From assembly GCF_001649575.2 (NCBI RefSeq), contig NC_051443.1, positions 5,771,132 to 5,835,131 on the forward strand: a stretch of 64,000 nucleotides of DNA, given 5' to 3'. Both the position numbers and the translations under genes were made by a program. The stretch is from Kryptolebias marmoratus (taxonomy: Eukaryota; Chordata; Actinopteri; Cyprinodontiformes; Rivulidae). Positions 1 through 12,269 of this stretch are shown piece by piece. The notes beneath the pieces were generated by a model. It worked only from the letters and a program-made list of their open reading frames with translations. It was not told where the DNA came from and did not search any database. Each line of letters starts with the position of its first letter. The first letter of the stretch is position 1.

Positions 1-134
1 GCATGGTGAAACAGATGACTATGATTACGTGGGCATGGTAACATGGGCGTGGCTTGGAACTGGGAGTGGGAAGTTACGTGGCTGTGGCATGACTAGAGGC
101 AAGAGGCGTGGCAGGAACAGATGAAGCTGTGACA
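1..134 (-). mobile_element. Terminal part of an LTR-like repeat (window edge)
   Basis: The stretch ends in gctgtgaca and has the same purine-rich style and the gggcgtggc phrase found in the right half of the minus-strand solo LTR at 16852-17318 (gggcgtggcaggcatg). It is probably the right end of a related solo LTR whose left part lies outside the window. No TSD can be tested here. Confidence 0.35.
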
Positions 135-184
135 CTTGACTGACATTTCATCTTTTTGTGTGTTAATTCTCTGGTTTGAAAGTC

Positions 185-1810
185 TTTTATGTGCCTTGCA
201 TTTCTATGTTGTATTAAAATACGTGGCTGTAAGAAAATAATGTCACATCACTCCTTTACAAATTTGATACTGTAGCAAATGTAGTTTGATCTCCAGCAGT
301 TTACCACAGATTTATAAAGTTTTGTAGCATGAACTTTTAAATCACACATGTACCTCACATGTACGTTGTAATAATATTAAAGTTACATAGCAGTGACCCA
401 ACAATAACATTATACAGTTTTAGTGCTACACTATGCTAGCACTCTGTCTGCACTGTCATGGTTTTGGAGTTTACTTGTGGTGCTTTCTGTGTAATTCCAC
501 TACTCCCTTTTCTTATCCATTTTATTAGAACTGTGTATCAGTGTACATTCTTGTCTGATGTACAGCATTAATACACATCGTTTACAATGTCACAGGGTTG
601 CTGTTGCATTTATATTGTGTTGTTATAGCATTTTAAGAATACCAGTAACATCTACACTGTTTTTTTTTTTACTATGTTCAGTTACATGATGTGTACTGAT
701 ACAATATCAACGTTTTCTAATTTCATTCCTTCCACAAATGTGGACCTGGAAGAAACTGATGTGCAAGTTGCTGTTGTGCAGGATTGGGTTTTATGGGGCC
801 CTAAGCAGAATTGTGTTTGGAGAGCCACTTACGGTTAAGCTAATTACACACCTGTCACCACAAAACCACCAAGTTTTCTATATATTGTCCATGCTTCATT
901 GTTTGTGCATCCAGTCTAACTAGTTTTAATAAAGTGAATCGGCAATTAATTTATTAAATTGACTGAATGTGTTTTCCTTGGCAATCATAATCAATTATCA
1001 GTCACATCAGTTCAATATTCCAAGTCCAATGTGTGTAGTGATTCAATGAAGTCAGTGGAGTCAAAGGTATGTTCAATGTAGTGTTTAAGTAATCTATTAA
1101 AATCACCAATTACTTTTTGAGCAGTGTAAATGAACATTCTTGTAGTATTAAACTATAGCTCAGGATAAAATAAATATCAAACCAAATCTTTCAAACTAGA
1201 GTATACCGTATGTCAACATGTCTTTTGTGGGTAGTTAGGCTTTTCCTAAGCAGTTGCTTGTGTTTTTGTGGGTTTGGTTTGGATTTTACTTAAAGACGAG
1301 GTGAACAAAAGACAAATTGCCTGACTAAAATATGCCAGAGTAGAGCAACAAAGAGCACTACCATGGAGAACAAGAGCCAAAACTTGGTGGTTGCGACCAT
1401 GTCTTGATGCTGACAGAAGACTGACACTCAGACATTACCACAGACTCATGGAAGAACTGAGACAAGAAGATGCTGCTGAACACCACAGTTATGCTGCAGC
1501 AACATCACATGGAAGAATAAAATGCCACAAAAATAAGAAGACAGTTATGCCGCAATGATGTAGCATATACCACGCTAACACCATAGTACCCTCTACATAG
1601 TACAATTCTTCCATCTTCCAGTCCAATAGATACCCACTATATGTAACAAGAACGCAAACATCATATACTGTATGTCACAAGACTTCACTTTTTACGACAT
1701 GCATTTCATTTCTTCACAATTTGACAAATTTAAGAAGAATTTTAAAATACACCAACATACAGTATGTGAAAACATATGAACCAGTGTGACAGTAGCATTA
1801 TGCTCTGTAT
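185..1810 (+). mobile_element. PIF/Harbinger-like element, decayed copy A
   Basis: The 190-560 part matches 15725-16010 (shared phrases include acatagcagtga and cactctgtctgcact). The 1260-1560 part matches 16060-16215, and 1400-1810 matches 21600-21960. Together the three loci define one repeat of about 1.6 kb. A peptide remnant at 1373-1558 resembles the N-terminal region of Harbinger transposases. I did not find clear terminal inverted repeats, so the limits are those of the visible inter-copy similarity. Assignment to PIF/Harbinger rests on that one peptide and is tentative. Confidence 0.45.
1373..1558 (+). pseudogene. Harbinger-like transposase N-terminal fragment
   Basis: A 61-codon open stretch ends at TGA 1556-1558 and has no obvious start codon. 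It contains WWLRPCLDADRRL, then HYHRLMEELRQED. This resembles the W-V-R-P-W-L followed by an acidic EL-x-x-ED pattern near the N-terminus of PIF/Harbinger transposases. Copy B at 16060-16300 has the related TLYVKPWLDADRRLTF. Copy C keeps ELRQEDADEY in a shifted context. The catalytic DDE domain is not visible, so this is a relic. The family call comes from pattern recognition, and a chance resemblance to another DNA transposon family is possible. Confidence 0.45.
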
Positions 1811-4800
1811 TATTTTGAGTTGGGTTTTGTTGTTGTTTTTTGTCATTTTTGTTGATGAGATGCACATGCATACACATTTGCTGGGTCAAACATGTTCCTA
1901 TCAATGGTTTCACATCATTCAGTCTGCCTATAAGTGTCTGTAACATGCAGAAAATGTCTCTGTCAGGAAAATGAATATAAGATACTTGAAAAAAACACAG
2001 GTATGTATTCAAACATCATTGCAAATCATCTGTTTTCCCTTTCAGAAATGAAGCATTTCAGCTCATTTTGGCTTCTGAAATCACAGAGTAATAGCTAATA
2101 GCAACTGCATTATATGATGATTGCTTCAGACATGCACTAACATATAAACAGTATTTATTGAAGTGTACAGAATAAACATTCTAGCATGAAATTCATTGCT
2201 TTTTACTTTTTTTGCTGTTGGTTGTTTACCATAGATTTTAGTTAATGTGCATGCTTATCCATGATCTTTGTTTTTTTGACATCACTAACAGAGATCTTTT
2301 AAAGCATCCCACTGTCCAATCACCGTCATGACTGCAGGGATGTTCAGCATGACTCAGCTAAAAGTACCCATCAGCCACCTGCTGGCTGCTCTCCACCACC
2401 TGCATTAATGGACTCCCCCAGGATCCAGTTCTGCTTTCATTTAGGCTATGTTTAATAATGTACTTCAGATCAATGAAGTCTTACAACCAGAATCTTCTTT
2501 TTTTTTTTTAAATACTTCTACACTCTTAATAAACCTACACTTGAGTAAACATGTTCATTGGTCAACGTGTGTGTCTGCAGTTAAAAAGATTGGAAACACA
2601 ACCACATATAGAGTCATCTAAAAAAAAATACCTGTTAGTATTTGGAAAGGGTATAAAACACTTCTGCGTAGGCTGTCGAACCGGTGGGGTTTTCTCTCCT
2701 CAGGCTGTAAGCACATCAATAGTAAACAGGAAAAATAGATGGAGGATTTAAAACTAAACAGAAGCAAGAGGACAACAAGGTCATTATGACAAAAACAGTG
2801 ACAGCAACATGTTTACAGAAATCTGTTCATTCCAAACAGGCAAGGGTTTATTAGGGTGCTTTCACATGAAAAGGTGAGTGTGGGCTGAAAGCTCAGAGAG
2901 GAGTTCGTTTTTTTTTTTTCTCTGGCTCAGAATTTGGATTTTAGAGTGTTCTCAGCTTTGTTTCATTTTGGCTGTAAAAATGTGGCAAATGTGAATGTTT
3001 TTCTCCTAAAACATAATGTTCTATTAAACCAAACACTATTTGGATATGAAATAAATTTATTTTGGAAAAAGGGGATAAATTATTGGAACTTGTTCAAATT
3101 TCAAAATTAGTCCTCTCTTTTATTCCTCACTTTGTGCAGTTTCATTTCATTTAGTTTTTCTCACATTTTAGTCAACAGGTTGTTGGCAGAGGAGAAGACA
3201 TGAAGAACTGAGAGTAAAAACAAAAACAGGCAAAAGCTTCCTTTGAGGCAGCATTTTAAATAAACATATTACATTTAAAAATCACTGTACCTTAACTGTA
3301 TCTTTAGTTCTTTGGTTTCCTAGAATCTATACTGTTTTTTGTCATAATGACATTTACCTAATTAATACAAATGTTTGTATTTATTGCTAATTCAGTTTAC
3401 AGTGAAACAATATTTATCCTTTTAATATTTATTAGCACACATAGTAAAAATATGAGTAATAGTTTGTTACACCCTGCTTATCTTTGACACTTTTTTTTTT
3501 GCTTGTTTTTGCTCACTAACAGACAATGCCTTTTTTCTATTTTTAACTTATTTGTTACTGGTTTTCATTGTTGTTCAGTCATCAGAGCCATACCGTTCCT
3601 GGTTAGTCCTACTGACATGTAAGGAAATACTGGACGCATACAGGAACCTAGAAGTTGAAGCAGGGGCAGGTACTGTATCCCCCAGTATGTTCCCTCTACA
3701 AGTTTTAGGTTCACCATTTGAATGTATGTTTACTGCCCTCACTAAAAAGAAAAGAAAAAAAAAAACTTTGATTATTTTTTAAGGTGTTGACCCTAGGTGA
3801 TTCATGTAGTTCTTACATTGTTGAAGGTTAAAAAAAAATCTGTCAGAACATAAATGGTCATTGGAGGGTCTTGGGGAGCTTTTCGTGTGCTTATTAAGAC
3901 AGCAGTGATGTAATAGGTCCACAATGGTTTTGGAGCAGGCACAAAACTTCTGTAGCAAGGTTGTGGTGGTTTATCATCGTGGTGGCAGCATACCAGGGTC
4001 CTGGACAAACTGTTGGGGGACACAGTGGAAGCGTATTCATGACCTGAAGTCTGTTTGCCCTACTGTGGCTTGATCCTAATATGAAGCAGGACTGCCTACT
4101 CTGGCCTCATGCCTGAGCGACAATCCCATCACGTCCACAGTGCACCAAGTAAGTTATTGCAAAGCTCTTGGTGGCCCCCTGCATGCATCATGTCCCACCT
4201 TGACTCTCACTACAACCAAAGATGGGAAATGGAGTCAAAGTGGCTTGGACTTTTTTATTCAGGCAGTCACAAATAAAGAACTAAATGTACATGTGAAAGC
4301 ACACTACTATCTTAAAATGTGGCTGTAACAAACAATTCACATTCTCCATTCACCAATAAATACCATGCTTAGTCGCACTTCATTTGCCATTTCGTTGCAA
4401 AGCAAGAAACACTTATTCTCATCATGGTCTGACCTGCTGGATGATGAAGGAAGATGCATGGATGTGGATAAGGTTCTGCACAGAAAATCCTTTCTCATGT
4501 TTCTTCTCATGCTGCTGAATGGTGTTTCAAAGGGCTTAGATATTGCAATTGATGCTAAAGTGTCATTTATTTTAGATAGGAATTAATAGACTGCTACTGA
4601 AAATTTGCACATTTTCTTGCAATTTTGAGTCACCAACTACTCTCCATCAGTTGCAGCTCATTTAGATACTGGCTTAAGAGCACAGCCGCATCATGACTGC
4701 CTTTACACAGAAGGAGGTTTTCAATGTTTGCACTGATCCATTCGCCTTCTAATAGGATGTTTAGGTCATGAAAAGCCGAGTCGAGTTTTCATTCGGGGTA

Positions 4801-5971
4801 AAGGGAACCTTTTACTGGAGTTATATTTACTGGTTTGACCATCACAAAACAGATAATTCCCATTCCTAGGTGGAGGATCAGGGAATGTTTCATACAAACA
4901 CATCTCTGTCACTCAAATGATGGGATCACATTTTCTTAGTGGTGTTCTTTAAATTATTGTCTTTCTTTTTGAACATCTCTTGGTTAACCCATCATGATGT
5001 TAACACCAGGGATTTTGTCTCTTTATTGTTCTCACTGAATTATTTTTATTGCATATTTTATAGTAATGCAACAATCACAAACCGATAATCATCGTCAAAG
5101 AAAATATAAACACCATTGTGTTTAAAGATGCCTTTTCCGAAAGAACGAAATTAAATGAAATAAAATCTCCCTTTATTCCTTCCTACACTCTCTGTTCAGA
5201 CAGCGTCAGAGCTGAAACTTCTATCCAGGCTTGATGGGTCTTATAATATGATTTCTGTCAAGATAAAAGCTTATAATGTATCTTCATATTCACTCAGGTC
5301 AGTTTAACACAATTGAGTTTTTCATTTTCTCTCCTCTGTGTTTGGTTTCAGCAAGAGCTTCTAAAACTTCACATAATGAAGCCACACTGAATGGTCTTTA
5401 ATGCACAAGCATTGACTTTGGGTCACTCTCTTTATTCCAAGAGCTTTTAAATGTTATAAAAGCCTTTTCGTTCCTTTTCTCCATCCTAAAATCTCTGTGA
5501 ATACGACGGAATTCTTTGAAGTTATTCACGAGTGTGATAAAATCTTTTATTTTTGGAGTTGAATCCTATTGTTAATTTAGTTTTTTTTTGTTTGTCCCAT
5601 TAGCCGTTTCTTTTTATGTCTTGCCTTAATAGTTTTCTTTTTTCATATTCTTTATTTCCTTTCTCTAATGAGCTCTTACTGCTGTGAATACTTTAATCAA
5701 GATTGACAAAAAGAAAGTAATTTTATCTTAATATTTTGACTTTACCATGGCCTCCTGAATATGTATCAAGGGAGAAGTCTAATGTTAGCAACACATACAC
5801 CTAAATAATGTGTTTTTATTTTATCAGTTGTTTTTTGCTTTCTAAATCTTTGCCTGTTTTATCTACTCACCAAAGTTTCAGCTACTACACAAAATCTTAG
5901 CTCAATACCTGAAAAAATGACTAAGTTATAGTTATATTTGTATTGGCTAAACATGTTTTTTTCCTAAAGTT
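1811..5971. other. AT-rich sequence with no recognisable gene or repeat
   Basis: This is AT-rich DNA with homopolymer runs (poly-T near 2500 and 2910, poly-A near 3750). Short ORFs occur on both strands (for example 3552-3782, 4365-4586), but none shows a recognisable domain or codon pattern. It could be intronic or intergenic. Confidence 0.5.
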
Positions 5972-6060
5972 ATAATGGGCAGCATGGCAAATCTATGTTT
6001 AGACCTATCGCCTCAGAGCTAGTAGGTTGCAGGTTCAAAACTAGATTGCAAGGTTGCCTC
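5972..6060 (+). repeat. SINE head fragment (tRNA-derived type)
   Basis: The text gggcagcatggcaaatctat, then cgcctcagagctagtaggtt, then gcaggttcaaaactag follows the order of the tRNA-derived head of the complete SINE at 39315-39671 (ggcacagtggcgtagtggtt ... gcctcccagcaagaagg ... ttgcaggatcgcttcc). The B-box-like ggttcaaaact is recognisable. Similarity fades after the head, so this is a truncated or very decayed copy. Confidence 0.5.
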
Positions 6061-6710
6061 TTTTGTGTTTTACGTGCTCTCTGCTTGCATGTATGTGTTC
6101 GGTATCACTCTCTACTACCACGTCAAAGTTTAGATCAATATTTTTTTTTAATTGGCTGAGTGATATCATTTTTGTGTTTCCTAGCAGCAGTTGGCTTTGG
6201 TTGCCGTTTTGAAGCAGGTTGACTTCAAAATTTAATCTGTGGCAGATATACATCTAATGATTCCTTTCTGAGACACTCATTAAAGTCCGTCCAGTTCACA
6301 GGATATTTTGCTAACAGAGTGACAAACTCATACACAGTCAAAGGCAAAAACATTATCATTTTTCCACGATAAAAAAGTCACATTAGTCAGATCAAACATT
6401 ACTGAATGCTGTATTTCTGATTGAAACTGAAGTTGTAATGTTCTGCTCCTGACACAGTTTCTGTTTTATTGTTTTCAGTCATCCCTCCCCTCTGTATAAG
6501 CTTGTCACTTTGATAGCTGGCACTGATGGATTGACATGGACAGATTAAACACTGGCTGTCAGACGGTCTCCTTCCTCTGCAGACGAGCAGCTATCTGCTG
6601 CTCAGCCTCTCTGCCTCTGTCGATTCCACGCGTTAGAAAGTATCAAACCTCTAATTGACTTCAGTTAGTGCAGGGACATGTTCAGGCTCTGTTTGATTAT
6701 TAGAAGGCAG

Positions 6711-6730
6711 GCACACACACACACACACAC
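6711..6730. repeat. (CA)n microsatellite
   Basis: A pure CA tract of about 10 units. Confidence 0.95.
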
Positions 6731-7069
6731 TTACAGTGCAGAAAAATCAGATAGATGGTATTCAGAAAGAGGCCGTTCTCTGACCCTGTGCTGTTGGCTA
6801 ACAGTGTTCTGTTGTAACTATGTTCTCAAAGTGAATCACTTGATTATTTTACATGCAAAACTTTGCACACATAAAAGAACTTGGTGAATATTCAGAATTG
6901 AATAGCATGTGGAGCACAGAGTAGTCTAATGCAAGAGAAAAAAATTATAATTTAATCCATGACAAGCTGTGCAGTTATCAAAAAATAATAGACCATGTTA
7001 TACTATGCAGAACAGGTTTCCCATCCAAAGAGCAGTAGAATAATAAGAACTCTTGTTATCTCTTCTTTG

Positions 7070-7215
7070 TCCTCAGGAAGCAGAAAAATCAGGCTGCAAT
7101 GGAAGAGTTGTGTCGTGATCTGAAAATAATGCATCCCCTCCAGCCAATCGAATCTGAGTCGTTTTTTGTTGCCATGGCAAAAGTTTGGGAAACTGTTAAA
7201 AAGTATAACCATTAG
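7070..7215 (+). other. Exon-like open stretch with acceptor-like tract (unproven)
   Basis: A pyrimidine-rich tract ending in ctttgtcctcag precedes a frame open from about 7076 to TAG 7213-7215 (KQKNQAAMEELCRDLK ... VAMAKVWETVKKYNH). It resembles a last exon, but no family is recognised, no upstream exon can be linked, and 45 open codons are not rare by chance. It ends just before a DR copy. Confidence 0.2.
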
Positions 7216-7291
7216 AACAGTTTATACCCATCATATTTTCAGCACTAACCATCTAGCTTGTTTTAGTTTTAAAAAAAAAATCTTAAAATTT

Positions 7292-7940
7292 CATTATCAC
7301 CCTCTGCTGAAAGGCATGCGTGAATGTGTTTGTGTGTTTGTTTGTCACATTAGCAAAATATCTCATGAACCACAAGATGAATTTTATTGAAACTTTCAAG
7401 ACGTTTTGGTTGGATATTCATCTACAACTGATTAACCCAGTTAAAGATGACTGGTACAACTAAGATACATTAACCAACAAGTTTTAGCTCACTTTTACAG
7501 ATATTGTGCTAAGTCCTACATAACACATACTCCAATTAATACACAATGCATTAGATCTTTGTTTAAAACTTTACCAAGACCTATTGACAACAACCCTGTT
7601 TTTCTGTTAGCAAAATATCTTGTGGACCACTGGACAGATTTTCATGAAACTCTCAGAAAGTAATCACTGGATATACTAATACAAATTATTCACTTAAGGA
7701 GTCAAAGCCATTCAATATGGCCACCACAACTAATTGATATAATTAAACACCTAAATGGCTATAACTCCGTCACTTTTACCAGAGTTCAGCTAAAGTTTTA
7801 TGTGGTAGTAGCTGAGAGTAATTCACAACAGATCTTGTGAGATTGCATTGCCATTTACAAGATTTGACTAAAACAGGTGTAACTCCTTTCTGGGTGGCGG
7901 GTGATAGGCATTCCTTCAAGGAATGCTAGGCCTTTAATAT
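7292..7940 (+). repeat. DR dispersed repeat, copy 1 (dimer-like, near complete)
   Basis: It starts at attatcaccctctgctgaaa and ends at the hairpin gcattccttcaaggaatgc followed by taggcctttaat. The core caaaatatctcatgaacc at about 7354 recurs about 257 bp later as caaaatatcttgtggacc, so the copy has a head-to-tail dimer structure. It includes gccattcaatatggccaccac and ataactccgtcacttttacc. This is one of the best copies for deriving a consensus. Confidence 0.85.
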
Positions 7941-8471
7941 TATTACGTTTCAGGGTGATTTTTGACACTTCAATTAAAAAAGTTATTCTATATTTTTCTC
8001 TTTTTAGGTTTTCTAAATAAGAAAATTATGACATTGCCCAGCCATGGACCAAATTTCTGTGTAATGCAGTTATGATCAAAAACAACAAACAAAAATAAAT
8101 TCAAATGCAACTCTACTTGTTAATTCAGTTATTTTGTTCTTTTTACAGATTTTCAAATCTGCTGTCAGATAAACAAATGCTTCTTTCAAATGTTTCAGTG
8201 CAAAAAAGGAAAAAAAACATTTACTAAGATGTGCACATTTACTGAAGAGCAAATAAAAGCATCTGTTATTGAAAAAATGTCACAGCAGCAAATATGTCTG
8301 AGATACTTAATCAAAACCCAGCTGCTGCACAATGAAAGTCATAAAAACATTAATGATTAAAAACTTCATAGATAATGTGTGCAAAGAATTTAAAGTGATC
8401 TCTGGTTGGCAGTTTACAACAATAATGCTGTTTGCAGGAAGAACAACCAGCCAGCCTACAGATTCACGTAA

Positions 8472-8932
8472 GCTTTCCATTCCTTAAAGGAATGGAAATC
8501 CCCTTTCACCTTTCATGACAAGGTTTCAAACTAAGATCATATAATGACAAATAGTGGAATTATAGGTATTCTGGTCAAACCTGAAAATAAAAATATGCAC
8601 AAGCTCGTGTAATATTGCAATACTGCTCATGGTCTCACATGAACTGTTACTGCTTGCAGCATGTGTTGGGAATGTCTGGCAACTACTATTTACAGTATTC
8701 ACTGAGGTATAGCAATTTTTATGTAGGCTAAGGTTTATATGCTGTGGCAGCCATCTTGAATTGTGTTGACTCCAAAAGGTAATCAGTTGTAGATGTAAAG
8801 CCAGTCGTTTCTGAGAGTTCCATTAATTATCCAGTGATTCATGAGCTATTTTACTAATTGTACAAACGCACACATAAACATAGGCAAAAACATTGCTCTA
8901 CCCTTGATGGTAGGCAATAATGATATTTTGTA
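8472..8932 (-). repeat. DR dispersed repeat, copy 2
   Basis: A reverse-oriented copy. The end hairpin (ccattccttaaaggaatgg) lies at 8477-8496. It is followed by inverted core elements including gtggcagccatcttgaattg and a degenerate catgagctattttacta. It ends near the caaaaacattg ... ggcaataatg subterminal palindrome. Confidence 0.8.
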
Positions 8933-9136
8933 GCTTTGAGACATTCTGGAGCAAGCATGTTATGTCTGCCAAGCTACAAAATAATTTGTGTGCAACCCAG
9001 CTAAAAACCTAAATGACAGTGAGCCTTTAAAACAACGTTATTATATATACAGAGTAAGGAATGCTAGGCAATAAGTGGTGGCAGCCAGAGGGCAAAGCTT
9101 CTGCTCACTTGCAGTCAGACAAGTCTCCTGATTGTT

Positions 9137-9286
9137 TTAGGCAGCGCAGTGACTCGACATGTCATTTCGCTGCTCCGTGTACTGCCTCCGAGTACTCAGC
9201 AGCCTGGAAATGTCGTGGCCATTATCTGGTGTTCTGTAGGATTTGCAGCAGCTGTCTGCTGTACCACAGGACTCCAAGTACAGCAT
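9137..9286 (-). other. 49-codon ORF in a GC-richer block (unrecognised)
   Basis: On the minus strand an ATG (9284-9286) opens a frame running to TAA (9137-9139). The reading includes SCCKSYRTPDNGHDISRLLS and ends NDMSSHCAA. The surrounding 9080-9300 is GC-richer than the neighbouring DNA and is free of the DR repeat. It could be a terminal coding exon of an unknown host gene or a chance ORF. A plus-strand ORF overlaps it (9061-9345) and looks less protein-like. No domain or homologue is recognised. Confidence 0.2.
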
Positions 9287-9414
9287 TCAGGACAACAAGT
9301 TTCCCCAAAATTCTGAACAACTGTATGACTCGAAGGGTGATTTAGTGTACACATTACTTAAAATAATAGTTTGTAATAATGACAAATAAAAGCCTAAACT
9401 TGATAAAAAAAAAA

Positions 9415-9840
9415 GGGCTTGATTATTATCAACCACGACTTAAAAGCGAAGCGAATGTTTTTTGTGTTTTTCTGTGTGTGGGTGTGTGCATATGTACATC
9501 TGTCACTTCTGCTAGCAAAATTTCTTATAAATCACCAAACAAATTTTAATGAAACATTCAGAAAGTAATTACTGGATATATATCTACAACTGATTAACTT
9601 TTGGAGTCAACCCAATTGAAGATGGATGCCACAACAATGCAATCTTAGCAAACACAAAAATGACTCAAAGGAACATTATTCCCAGTACATACTTTGGACA
9701 CAAACATTGTGCGACATCTTTGCTTAAAATCTTGGCATTAGCTAGTTAAACATTTAGCATATTTCAAAAAGCACTAAACGGATTTCAATGAAATGTACAG
9801 ATTTGGATGTACATCTCCAATTGATCAGTGTGCAGTGTGT
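9415..9840 (+). repeat. DR dispersed repeat, copy 3
   Basis: It begins near gcttgattattatcaacc and carries the core as gcaaaatttcttataaatca. The standard order follows: attactggatatatatctac, gattaacttttggagtcaac, gaagatggatgccacaac. A second, more diverged core lies near 9755-9830 (gatttcaatgaaatgtacag). The 3' hairpin end is missing. Confidence 0.75.
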
Positions 9841-10469
9841 TCAATTGTTTATTTTTCCTCAGGTCAGATGCTGGCAACCTGTCATCTTTGCTGATTCTTG
9901 CAGTTGGTTTGATGTACAACTTTTTGACAATGGTTGATTGTATTGAACTGTGCAGGCCTGCTTCTATCCAGTGTATGCAATGATTTATTCAGTCAGCGTT
10001 AATAAATGAAACATAAAAGCCATTATGTACACAGTGATGTGCCTAGGTTTCTCTAATCTGATGTGAAAATATGATCAACTTTTATCAAGTATTTTTTGGT
10101 TTCAGGTTTTGTTACACAGGATCATCATACCTGAACTTTAAAGCAAGAAAACTTTAGGTAGCAGAAGAGAATTTTGTACAGTCATTTTAAGAAACTGTTT
10201 TTATTGTTGCATTAGATTCGTTTAATGGCCTTGATTATCCTTCATTTTATTATATTTTTTTGACAATGATATGCTTTTGTTGTTTTCATTTAATGTATTT
10301 TTTATTTCAAAAATCTGAAACTCTTTTAGCTGTCCAGGTTTGTGTTAAGCTCTTGTATTTTCTGCCACAAACAAATAATTGAAAGCAAGTGCTTTTAAAG
10401 ACCTCTTCAGGTCAAACTATTTACCATGGTGTGTACCATTTAAGGTTGTTTTTCTACATGCAACAATGA

Positions 10470-11180
10470 AGATGTGACAGGATGCTTTTCAAGTCAAACA
10501 GTTTATCTGTCTTTCAAGTCAACCAAACAATTTAAGTTAAAGGATCATGGAATCACAAAAGAGGCACAAGTGGTATCCATGTCAGGATCCAAGCAGTTCT
10601 ATTTTCTTTCTTTTCTTCTCTTCTTTTATGTTTTTTCTTCGGTGAAGTTGTGTGCTGATTCCTCCTGTCTGAACCCAGCCCACTGACAGAGCCTCTGTCT
10701 CAGCCATCACACCTGTGTCCTATTAGTCATCAATACTTTCCTGCTATTTCAGATGGACTGAGACATTACTCCTGTGCCAGATTATTAGAGTCACCAAGGT
10801 GAATATTGGCCAAATTCTTCTAGTTAAGTTTACCAATAATGTTAATGTTCCTCAGTGAACTGACCTGTGATTTTCCTCACAGTCTCCTTCAGTTGCTGAT
10901 GGCTGTTCCTCTTCGTTTGCTGCTCATAGGAATTTCCTTGTGCCCAGGCTGAACTCTCTTCACTATGCAAAGCCTTCTTGAATTAAACACCTACTGGGAC
11001 ATTCACCTGACTTCCAACTCTCCACTGATGTTCTCTGGACTCCTGGATCACTCACCTCTCATTTGAATCTGGAAACATAGACAATTAAAATGCTTCGAAC
11101 TTCTGTAACTCCCTCTATTTATCCACCTTTTCCATTTTGTAAATACAACTTTTATCTATTGAACTTGGAACCTAATTAGG
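10470..11180 (+). repeat. Unclassified, possibly LTR-derived sequence
   Basis: Pyrimidine-rich prose such as ctgaacccagcccactgaca, catcacacctgtgtcc and cttgaattaaacacctactg resembles the R/U5 part of plus-strand fish LTRs. No TG...CA ends with a TSD could be found, so the call is weak. Confidence 0.25.
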
Positions 11181-11399
11181 TTTTTATGTTGATTGTAATT
11201 CAAATAATTCTACCAGAAATCCACTTCAGAATAATGACATTAAATGGTAAAGTAATTTTAAAAAAATATAAAACTGAAAAAAATGGTGCATGCATTTGTA
11301 TTCATTCCCCACCCCCTTTAAAGAGCCACTTTTTGCAACAATTTCAGATACAGGCATCTTCAGGTTTGTCTCCATGAACCTAATACATCTAAACACTGT

Positions 11400-12080
11400 T
11401 TTTCTGTCAGATTTTTATCCAAATTAGTCAAGAGCGAGAAGATGGGTGACAGGCAGACACAGGAGATGGAGTAAAGGTAAGTGAGTTTATTTACAGTGCC
11501 AGGTGGGTAAATGGGAACGAATCTGGAAAGGAAGGCAATAGGTGAGTATATGATTATCCTCAGAATGGCAAGACTCAGCAGGTAGAGTAAGAGTGGCTTT
11601 CTTACAGGGAGGTGGAGATGAGAGACGGCAGAGGAATCCAATGGTGAGTTTTTACAGGTAGGCAGTAGACGCATCAACGTGAGGATCCAATGGTGAGTAT
11701 TTCCAGGAAGCGTTTGTTGGTGGAGAGGGTTTGGTTACCAAGGCAGACAGGCAGTGCTCGGATCAGACCAGGTGAGCGGCTCACAAAAAACACCTTCCGG
11801 ATGTAACGTGCAGGTTTTTGGGTTTGCAGGGAACAGGAACTCTGGAGGTACACAGAAGACAAAACGTGTTAACACGAGGAGAGAGTTTACACTAGTCAGG
11901 TTGGCCGATAAGCTTTTACCCCAAGATGAGCAATGCTCCAGCACTGATCTGATCTTCATTGCAGTCTTAAATACCCATCATGCTGAAGGCTTGATCAGTT
12001 GCAGCTGCAGATGATTAAGGAGCGGACCATCCAGGAACCAAAACGAGCAAACAGGAAGCAAACTCACAGAATGCCACATG
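11400..12080 (-). repeat. Unclassified interspersed repeat, LTR-like, minus orientation
   Basis: This is a purine-rich, moderately GC-rich block. On the minus strand a TATA-like gggtatttaag lies near 11970. A motif near atccaatggtgag is repeated about 50 bp apart (11637-11700), giving a short internal tandem. It resembles non-coding parts of LTR elements, but no ends with TSDs are evident. Confidence 0.35.
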
Positions 12081-12269
12081 TTCATCTTTTTTTCATGACT
12101 AAACTGCTGTAGCTTTTTCAGGTTGGATGGGTGCTGCTTGTGTCCAACAGTCTTGAAATCAAACCATTCAGATTCAGATTCAGACAACTTAATTTATTCC
12201 CAAACGGCAATTAACTTTGGCAGCCACCTTCTTTCGTATGTGGGGAAGAAATTTCAGTCTTATATCCAA

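Noticed and set aside
3552..3782. 76-codon plus-strand ORF preceded by an acceptor-like tttcattgttgttcag
   Set aside because: It runs into a poly-lysine tail made by an A-run, has no recognisable motif, and ORFs of this size are common here by chance.
9061..9345. 94-codon plus-strand ORF
   Set aside because: Cysteine/serine-rich with no motif. It overlaps a more protein-like minus-strand frame and is likely a shadow or chance.
11754..12014. Overlapping ORFs on both strands at 11.7-12.2 kb
   Set aside because: They fall within a non-coding, LTR-like repeat with a minus-strand TATA-like site and have no domain.
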